Made by a program: the position numbers and the translations under genes
In this document: piece after piece, positions 8,354 to 13,444 of the stretch
Layout of the letters: every line of letters begins with the position of its first letter
How positions within the stretch are numbered: the first letter of the stretch is position 1
Notes under the pieces: model-generated
The model's database searches: none
Told to the model about the DNA's origin: nothing
The model's input: only the letters and a program-made list of their open reading frames with translations
From: an uncultured Bacilli bacterium
GTDB lineage: Bacteria > Bacillota_I > Bacilli_A > RF39 > UBA660
Reading direction: 5' to 3'
Length of the DNA stretch: 15,937 nucleotides
NCBI GenBank assembly: GCA_947600015.1
Contig: CANQFX010000025.1
Coordinates: 1-15,937 of the forward strand

Positions 8354-8382
8354 ATTATATCATATTTTTCTTTTTTTTACAA
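8354..8382 (-). promoter_or_regulatory. promoter of the RelE-like / helical protein operon
   Basis: Minus strand: -35 TTGTAA (8377-8382), 17-base spacer, consensus -10 TATAAT (8354-8359) preceded by TGA (extended -10). The predicted transcription start is about 8347. It abuts the terminator of nfo, which separates the two transcription units. Confidence 0.75.
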
Positions 8383-8408
8383 GCAAAAAAGATAGAGGGT
8401 CCTATCTT
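8381..8408 (-). terminator. intrinsic terminator after nfo
   Basis: A 7-bp stem (8389-8395 with 8402-8408) closes a 6-base loop. Read on the minus strand it runs AAGATAG...CTATCTT and directly into a run of T (8385-8390). It lies about 75 bases after the nfo stop; nothing else is seen in 8409-8481. Confidence 0.75.
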
Positions 8409-8481
8409 CTTCGTTTCAGTTATAATATTTACTCGTTCGTTTATTATCTAATTTTTGTTTTGAAAGTTGTCTTTGTCTTTA

Positions 8482-9366
8482 TTATTCATATCCTTTTATT
8501 TTATCTATTAACTCTGGATCAAACTTTTTTTCTTTAATCATTTCTATTTCATAACGATACGGTGGAAATTCTCGATCTACATAAGGAGTTTCTAATATTT
8601 TAGGAACATCTTCTAATCTTTGATTATAAATAATATCTATTAATGTATCAAAACCGATATGGCCAAAGCCAATATTTTCATGACGATCTTTATGACTTCC
8701 TCTTTCATTTTTACTATCATTAATATGGACACAACCAATTTTATCAATTCCAATCAACTGATCCAATGCATCTAAAAATTTATTAAAATTAGAAATATCA
8801 TAACCTGCATCACTTAAATGGCAAGTATCCAGACAAACTCCAATATGGTTTTTGTTTTCTACTAAATCAATAATTTGTTTGATTTCTTCTAATTTCGAAC
8901 CAACTTCACTACCTTTTCCAGCCATGGTTTCTAATAACACGGTAATATCACTATCTTTCAAAATCATATTCAGTCCCTTAGCAATATTTTTTATTCCTGC
9001 TTCTATTCCACATCCTACATGACTTCCGGGGTGTAAAATCACTTTTTTTATTCCTAATTCTTTGCATCTAGAAAGTTCTTCTTTTAAAAAATTCACAGCA
9101 AACATAAATTTTTCTAAATCCGTATCATTTGCTAGATTGACAATATAAGGTGCATGCACCACTACCTTCGAATAGTCTATTTTTTCTTCTTTCATTCGTT
9201 CTAGTGCTTTTCTTGTCAAGCTATCTTCTATTTTATAACGTTTTGTATTTTGGGGTGCTCCAGTATAAAACATAAAAGTATTTGCTCCATAAGACAATGC
9301 TTCTTCCAAACTTCCTAAGAGTTGTGTATCCTTTTTAAATCCTACATGACTACCAAGTATTAACAT
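8482..9366 (-). CDS. nfo: endonuclease IV (AP endonuclease, Nfo)
   Basis: Endonuclease IV cuts DNA 5' to abasic sites and removes 3'-blocking groups in base excision repair, in the cytoplasm. The 294-residue length is normal for the family (about 280-300). A single TIM-barrel domain is present with all nine expected trinuclear zinc ligands, in order: H71, H112, E146, D180, H183, H214, D227, H229 and E259, equivalent to E. coli Nfo H69 through E261. Signature blocks are HAPYIVNLAN (71-80), LHPGSHVG (111-118), LETMAGKGSEVG (145-156), CLDTCHLSDAGYD (178-190) and HINDSKNERGSHKDRHENIG (214-233). The start is secured by AAGGAGGT five bases before ATG. It is probably monocistronic, between the pilin terminator and its own terminator. 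It is unrelated in function to its neighbours. Confidence 0.97.
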   Translation of the reverse strand: MLILGSHVGFKKDTQLLGSLEEALSYGANTFMFYTGAPQNTKRYKIEDSLTRKALERMKEEKIDYSKVVVHAPYIVNLANDTDLEKFMFAVNFLKEELSRCKELGIKKVILHPGSHVGCGIEAGIKNIAKGLNMILKDSDITVLLETMAGKGSEVGSKLEEIKQIIDLVENKNHIGVCLDTCHLSDAGYDISNFNKFLDALDQLIGIDKIGCVHINDSKNERGSHKDRHENIGFGHIGFDTLIDIIYNQRLEDVPKILETPYVDREFPPYRYEIEMIKEKKFDPELIDKIKGYE

Positions 9367-9383
9367 ATTCTACCTCCTTATTT

Positions 9384-9411
9384 AGTATATCAAATTTCTA
9401 TATTTTCGCAA
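9384..9411 (-). promoter_or_regulatory. possible nfo promoter
   Basis: Minus strand: TTGCGA (9406-9411), 16-base spacer, TATACT (9384-9389) with TGA just before it. A promoter is expected here because a terminator lies directly upstream. The problem is that the predicted start (about 9377) would fall inside the ribosome-binding site (9373-9379), so the assignment is tentative. Confidence 0.4.
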
Positions 9412-9435
9412 AGAAAAAAGACATTGATGTCTTTT
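9412..9435 (-). terminator. intrinsic terminator overlapping a pilin stop codon
   Basis: An 8-bp stem (9416-9423 with 9428-9435) closes a 4-base loop. On the minus strand it reads AAAAGACA, TCAA, TGTCTTTT and continues into TTC. The upstream arm contains part of the stop codon of the prepilin gene ending at 9434. A-rich and T-rich flanks could also let it work on the plus strand, but no plus-strand gene precedes it. Confidence 0.7.
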
Positions 9436-9943
9436 ATTGTTCAACACATGTATGTGCAGCATCTGGTGAAGGCCAGTTTGCAGTAGTAACATTTCCTACA
9501 TTTCCTCGTTTTAGATTATCTGCTTCAATTCCCTCATCTTTAATACCATGGGTTCCATCCGTAATAGCAATATAGAATTTCGTTTGGTTTCCTGTAGTTA
9601 CAGATACTTTAATATAGCCATTTACATTTTTATTTCCCCAAGAAGATTTACCACCAGATTCCAAAAGTTGTACTGTAGATGTATCTGCTGTATTGATCTT
9701 TATATAATAGGTACCTACTGCAACTGCAGTAGAAGCAACTCCTCCACATGATAAACTATCTGCCAACCACATATTTCTAGCAGAGTTTGCATATTCTTTG
9801 GCAGTATCGATAAATGTATCTTTTCTTGAATTTTCCATATATCTTGACATCGCTGGTATCGCAACCATCATTAAAATACCCATAATAACAATAACTGCTA
9901 ATAACTCTATTAAGGTAAACCCCTTTTTATTTAACTTTTTCAT
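9434..9943 (-). CDS. type IV prepilin-like protein (class-III signal)
   Basis: This is a 169-residue prepilin/pseudopilin-type protein, exported and processed by a prepilin peptidase and assembled into a pilus or pseudopilus. The N-terminus is MKKLNKKG followed by FTLIELLAVIVIMGILMMVAIP: cleavage is expected after G8, leaving F as residue 1 and Glu at +5 of the mature protein, with a 20-residue hydrophobic helix. The C-terminal globular part is short, Ser/Thr/Gly rich, and has just two cysteines (C66 and C166), which may form a disulfide bridge across the domain. ComGC-like competence pilins are shorter (about 100 residues), so this may be a pilin of another system. GAGGAG lies upstream of the ATG and a promoter is visible at 9973-10001. 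No prepilin peptidase or assembly ATPase is in the window. Confidence 0.88.
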   Translation of the reverse strand: MKKLNKKGFTLIELLAVIVIMGILMMVAIPAMSRYMENSRKDTFIDTAKEYANSARNMWLADSLSCGGVASTAVAVGTYYIKINTADTSTVQLLESGGKSSWGNKNVNGYIKVSVTTGNQTKFYIAITDGTHGIKDEGIEADNLKRGNVGNVTTANWPSPDAAHTCVEQ

Positions 9944-9972
9944 TTTTTCACTCTCCTCTATTTTATAAAAAT

Positions 9973-10001
9973 ACTATATCACACTATTTTTTTGTTTTCA
10001 A
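9973..10001 (-). promoter_or_regulatory. promoter of prepilin gene ending at 9434
   Basis: Minus strand: -35 TTGAAA (9996-10001), 17-base spacer, -10 TATAGT (9973-9978) with TG one base upstream. Start of transcription is predicted about 9966, leaving a leader of about 23 bases. It lies between the two prepilin genes, so they need not be co-transcribed. Confidence 0.65.
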
Positions 10002-10038
10002 TTATTTTTTTTTCATTTGTCATTTTCTATTGTCAAAT

Positions 10039-10587
10039 TTAATATATTTTTTGAATTGAACTACAACTTGCATTTCCAATTTTCCCGCGTGTTCGAGTAG
10101 CATTAGGACTTGACATATAATCAGTAACATTAACAATATTCGTACTAGTAATATTGGTAACTAAAGAAGAAAGATTTTCCTCATATAGTTTCTTTGAATT
10201 TACTACTAAAACTCCTCGATAGGCACCTGTTTTTGTTTTTTCTATCAATTGAGGATAATACTCATAAGTACTTCCAGATCTTTTAATCACAACAAAAGAA
10301 CTTTCTTTTAAATACTCTCCTTCATTTGGTGGACTTTCAAATTCTGATTGATCTAAATAAGTTAGACTCATGATAATACAATTGCCACTAGTAGGTCTTA
10401 CAACAGAATTATTTCCTCGAAATTTATATTCTGCTGTTGTGGCTAGCTTTTTTGTATCTTCAATGTAAGTTGTTATTTTATTTTGATTTAGAATTCCTAA
10501 TACATTCGGTACTGCTACTGCCATTAAAATTCCCAATATTACTAATGCTGCTAATAACTCTATTAAGGTAAATCCATTCTTTTTCAC
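10039..10587 (-). CDS. second type IV prepilin-like protein, GTG start
   Basis: This is a 182-residue prepilin-type protein. I start it at the GTG at 10587, giving MKKNG|FTLIELLAALVILGILMAV, a normal short prepilin leader with cleavage after G5 and Glu at +5. An in-frame ATG at 10599 would add MVIE, but GGTGATAG lies across those codons exactly where it serves as the ribosome-binding site for the GTG, as in the two genes to the right. After the hydrophobic helix comes a globular domain with two cysteines, C70 and C175, in the same mid and near-end positions as the neighbouring prepilin, although the two are otherwise little alike. A recognisable extended -10 promoter precedes it. It may be a minor or alternative pilin subunit; which system it serves cannot be told here. 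Confidence 0.85.
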   Translation of the reverse strand: MKKNGFTLIELLAALVILGILMAVAVPNVLGILNQNKITTYIEDTKKLATTAEYKFRGNNSVVRPTSGNCIIMSLTYLDQSEFESPPNEGEYLKESSFVVIKRSGSTYEYYPQLIEKTKTGAYRGVLVVNSKKLYEENLSSLVTNITSTNIVNVTDYMSSPNATRTRGKIGNASCSSIQKIY

Positions 10588-10613
10588 TTCTATCACCATA
10601 TCCTATTATTTTT

Positions 10614-10622
10614 ATTATACCA
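10614..10622 (-). promoter_or_regulatory. extended -10 promoter of second prepilin gene
   Basis: Minus strand: TGG then TATAAT (10614-10619), a consensus -10 with the TGn extension. No good -35 is found at 16-18 bases, which is common for extended -10 promoters. Predicted start about 10607, only about 20 bases before the GTG codon. Confidence 0.55.
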
Positions 10623-10643
10623 GATTTTTTTGCTTCAGAACGA

Positions 10644-11825
10644 TTATTTTAATACTTTTTTCATATTTTCTAATTCTTGCATGGTGGTCTTGGTTTGTAA
10701 TTCTTTATTAAATAAATAATCATATCGAAATAATACAAAACCATCATAGTGTTTTAAATTTCTAGATAATATAATTTCTCTCATAATAATATCACTATTT
10801 TCAATCCATTCTAGGGAACCACTTTTTGCATAAGTATCTACTTGTCCTACCTTATAAAAAGCAAGGGCAATCAATAGTTTTATACTTTTTATCGTAATCA
10901 TATTATCCCATTCATCAATTACTTTTTTAAAGGCCTGTGTCTCATTATAGAATCCATAATAAATCTGAGGCATAATAAAGTCAACATATCCTTTGTTTTG
11001 GACCCAAGTTTTCACATCTGCAAACACGGAATTATAATTGTTAGAAATATTTCCATCAGGAGAAATACCAAATTGTTTTTTATATTTGTGGCAAGTTGCA
11101 TATACTCGTTTTATCATTTTATTTACAATTTTAAGATGATACTCTTCTAATGATATGAGAGGATTATTTTTCAGATATTCTTCATAATCTTTTCGATCTA
11201 TTTCATTATTCGGGTAAAAATAATCATCAAATAAAATTCCATCTACGTTATATTTTTTTACTATTTCTTCTACTCCATTCACAATTAAATCTTCTACTTC
11301 TTGTTTCGAAGGATTATAATAAATTCCATTTTCTACCCAAAGCGTATCTGTTCCAATATAAGAAAAAGCAGGATTTTTTTTACTAATCGAAGAAATATTT
11401 TCTGTTGTTCTTACACGGTATGGATTAATCCAAGCATATAATGCAATTCCTTCTGCATGTGATTTCTTTAAAAAATAAGCAAGAACATCATACTCCATAT
11501 CCTCTCCTTCTTCCGTACTTACGGTTGCACTCCAAGGATAAATTGTGGAAGGATAGATGGCATCTGAAAAACTACGAACTTGAAGAATAATTAAATTAAA
11601 ATTTAAATCCAAAACAGATTGTATCATTTGATCAATTATTTTTTTTCCTTCTGCTTTTCCCTTTCCTTTTAAATATTTTTGAAGTTCAATATAACTAATA
11701 AAGATTCCTCGCTCCTCTTCTTTTACTGAAATATTTCTTTCTTCTTTTTTCTCTTCTTTTTGAGGAGTCGTTACTAAAAACAGAAACACAAAGAAGATAA
11801 TGAGAATAAAAAGTCCTTGTTTCAT
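10644..11825 (-). CDS. membrane-anchored GHL10-type glycosyl hydrolase
   Basis: This is a 393-residue extracytoplasmic protein of the glycosyl-hydrolase-like 10 family (DUF187/GHL10; YngK-like), predicted TIM-barrel enzymes thought to act on cell-wall or other polysaccharides; the substrate is unknown. Residues 4-20 (GLFILIIFFVFLFLVTT) form a signal anchor without a lipobox or clear cleavage site, followed by a charged linker (23-38). The catalytic-type domain covers about 39-385. Family hallmarks include RGIFISY (39-45), FNLIILQVRSFSDAIYPS (76-93), ALYAWINPYRV (128-138), VDGILFDDYFYP (194-205), FGISPDGN (252-259) and DFIMPQIYYG (282-291). D200 and D201 are candidate acidic catalytic residues. 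The start uses ribosome-binding site GGTGATAG just before ATG. It follows the DUF421 gene on the same strand, separated by 44 bases. Confidence 0.85.
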   Translation of the reverse strand: MKQGLFILIIFFVFLFLVTTPQKEEKKEERNISVKEEERGIFISYIELQKYLKGKGKAEGKKIIDQMIQSVLDLNFNLIILQVRSFSDAIYPSTIYPWSATVSTEEGEDMEYDVLAYFLKKSHAEGIALYAWINPYRVRTTENISSISKKNPAFSYIGTDTLWVENGIYYNPSKQEVEDLIVNGVEEIVKKYNVDGILFDDYFYPNNEIDRKDYEEYLKNNPLISLEEYHLKIVNKMIKRVYATCHKYKKQFGISPDGNISNNYNSVFADVKTWVQNKGYVDFIMPQIYYGFYNETQAFKKVIDEWDNMITIKSIKLLIALAFYKVGQVDTYAKSGSLEWIENSDIIMREIILSRNLKHYDGFVLFRYDYLFNKELQTKTTMQELENMKKVLK

Positions 11826-11869
11826 TCTATCACCATCTTGATAGTAACAAATATTCTATAAAAAAATTG

Positions 11870-12517
11870 TCAATTTATATTTTCTTTTTTTATTAAGAAT
11901 AATTTATTTTTTTGATAGAAACCATAAAATACATCTTCTAATTGATATCCTTCTCTTTTTAAAGCATCTTTTAACCAAATCTTATCTTTTCTAATCTGCA
12001 TTAATACTTCTTCGTCTACTTTGCCATCTAATATCACAGGAAGAGGATACGTGCGATTGGGATCATCTGTTTTTTTGAATACAGATAATTTCCCACTCGT
12101 TTCTAAGATTGCATAATCTACTTCTTCTATTGATTTAATCGATTTGGCACGAAGTTGTGTTAATAAATCATCTAAGTTATATCTTTGTTTTAACATCTCT
12201 TTAAAATTTACCTTTCCTCGATTAATAATTACGGAAGGTTCCCCATCAATGAGCTCTCTAGCTTGATTGCTTTTGATTGATATCTTTGAGATTAAAATTT
12301 GTAACAATACTAAAACAGCAATTGGTACAATCGATAGAAAAATACTATCCTTATAATTTTCAATGGCAATTGCGGCAAGTTCGGCAATAAAGATAGAAAC
12401 AATAAAGTCCATAATCGAAAGTTCGCCAATTTCTCTTTTTCCCATGAAACGATATACGACTGCAATCATGATATAAAAGAAAAAACTTCGTCCAAAAACA
12501 ATCAGATATTTCATCAT
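11870..12517 (-). CDS. DUF421 membrane protein (YetF/YcaP-like)
   Basis: This is a 215-residue integral membrane protein of the DUF421 family. Three hydrophobic helices lie at about 5-23, 35-53 and 60-80, with the typical MGKREIGELSIMDFIVSI segment (25-42) between the first two. The cytoplasmic C-terminal part contains the conserved-looking ARELIDGEPSVIINRGKV (86-103) and LRAKSIKSIEEVDYAILETSGKLSVF (122-147). Length is normal (about 200-230). The molecular role of the family is not well defined; some members are linked to spore or envelope functions in Bacillus. The first of two adjacent ATGs is chosen because GGTGATAG lies one base before it. The stop is TGA. It is divergent from the plus-strand gene at 12591. 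Confidence 0.9.
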   Translation of the reverse strand: MMKYLIVFGRSFFFYIMIAVVYRFMGKREIGELSIMDFIVSIFIAELAAIAIENYKDSIFLSIVPIAVLVLLQILISKISIKSNQARELIDGEPSVIINRGKVNFKEMLKQRYNLDDLLTQLRAKSIKSIEEVDYAILETSGKLSVFKKTDDPNRTYPLPVILDGKVDEEVLMQIRKDKIWLKDALKREGYQLEDVFYGFYQKNKLFLIKKENIN

Positions 12518-12590
12518 TCTATCACCTATTTATATCTTGATTCATTTCATATTTTTTTATACATTTACATACATATTAATGAGGTGAGGT

Positions 12591-12965
12591 ATGGCTTATA
12601 TAAAAAAATATGGGTTGCGTTTACTCTATACTTTAATTGCTCTACTTATTTCCTTACTACTATTAACAACACTTTATTACTTTAATATCATCAGTACCAA
12701 TACTTATAAAATATTCAAAGTAGTAATTCTTTTATTAAATATTTTCTTTAGTAGTTTTATTCTAGGAAAAAATGCACAAAATAAGGGATTTTTAGAAGGA
12801 ATTAAATTTGCAACAATTATTATTCCTATCTTCTTTATTCTAACTATTTTGACAGATCAAGTATTAGAACTTCGCATGCTTCTTTATTATTTAATTATTC
12901 TCTTTAGTTCCATCTTAGGAGGAATGGTAGGAATTAGCAGAAAAAAAGAATTGCCTTCTGAATGA
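12591..12965 (+). CDS. TIGR04086-family membrane protein (YrzE-like)
   Basis: This 124-residue protein is the only convincing plus-strand gene. It has four predicted transmembrane helices (about 9-31, 40-59, 69-88 and 93-114) and little else. Length, topology, the central NKGFLEGIKFA segment and the C-terminal SSILGGMVGISRKKE match the TIGR04086/DUF3792 family found near yajC/queuosine genes in many Bacillota; no function is established. A GAGGTGAGGT ribosome-binding site precedes the ATG. The stop TGA lies inside a bidirectional terminator. A weak promoter candidate is TTGATT (12537-12542) with TACATT (12560-12565), 17 bases apart, which I do not consider secure. Confidence 0.8.
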   Translation: MAYIKKYGLRLLYTLIALLISLLLLTTLYYFNIISTNTYKIFKVVILLLNIFFSSFILGKNAQNKGFLEGIKFATIIIPIFFILTILTDQVLELRMLLYYLIILFSSILGGMVGISRKKELPSE

Positions 12966-12979
12966 AGAGCAATCTTTTT
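12942..12979. terminator. bidirectional terminator between converging genes
   Basis: A stem of ATTGC+CTTC (12950-12958) pairs with GAAG+GCAAT (12964-12973), with one bulged A at 12968 and a five-base loop. On the plus strand CTTTTT follows; on the minus strand TTCTTTTTTT follows (12942-12950). It can therefore end both the gene stopping at 12965 and the one stopping at 12985. The plus-strand stop codon is in the loop and stem. Confidence 0.85.
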
Positions 12980-12984
12980 ATCTT

Positions 12985-13323
12985 TTATTGAATATCTCCA
13001 CCTCCAATAAATAATTCTTGTGTTTTTAAATTAACAGTATACTTTAATATATCAGAAGGATCTCCAATTTTTATTTTATTAAAAATAACTTCATCTCCTT
13101 CTTGCTTTACAAATTGAAATTCATACCCTTCTTCAGCATATTGCGTATTTATATAATTTTCCACTTCTTCTTTATTATCAAGGCGAAATTTTTCTTCTTC
13201 TAATGGTTCCGACTTTTTCTTCGATGTAGGTTTTTTTTCTAGAACAATCGCACCCACAATCATTATTACACTCCCCATTATGATTATCAAACAGGAAATA
13301 ATTATTTTATTTCTTTTTTTCAT
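12985..13323 (-). CDS. small membrane-anchored protein, unknown
   Basis: I do not recognise the family of this 112-residue protein. It has a basic start (MKKRNK), one hydrophobic helix (about 7-28, IIISCLIIIMGSVIMIVGAI) and a Lys/Glu-rich linker (29-44). The small extracytoplasmic domain (about 46-112) has alternating strand-like segments (EFQFVKQEGDEVIFNKI, LKYTVNLKTQELFIG). The one Cys (C11) does not sit in a proper lipobox, so it is more likely a signal anchor than a lipoprotein. The C-terminal domain's size and pattern resemble a PepSY-like fold, but this is only a guess. AAAGGA lies seven bases before the ATG. It shares a bidirectional terminator with the converging membrane protein gene. 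Confidence 0.7.
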   Translation of the reverse strand: MKKRNKIIISCLIIIMGSVIMIVGAIVLEKKPTSKKKSEPLEEEKFRLDNKEEVENYINTQYAEEGYEFQFVKQEGDEVIFNKIKIGDPSDILKYTVNLKTQELFIGGGDIQ

Positions 13324-13444
13324 ATATTATTCCTTTCTATCTTTGACTAATATTATATAAACTTATTTATACACTATAATTATTTCTATCATTTATTGAA
13401 ATAATCAACACCCACAACAATTACTTGCGTTTGACAATTGTCTA

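Noticed and set aside
11841..11873. Promoter for the GHL10-type gene: TTGACA with TACTAT
   Set aside because: The -35 match is perfect, but the spacer is 21 bases; only the TGT-extended TACTAT box is left, which is too weak alone.
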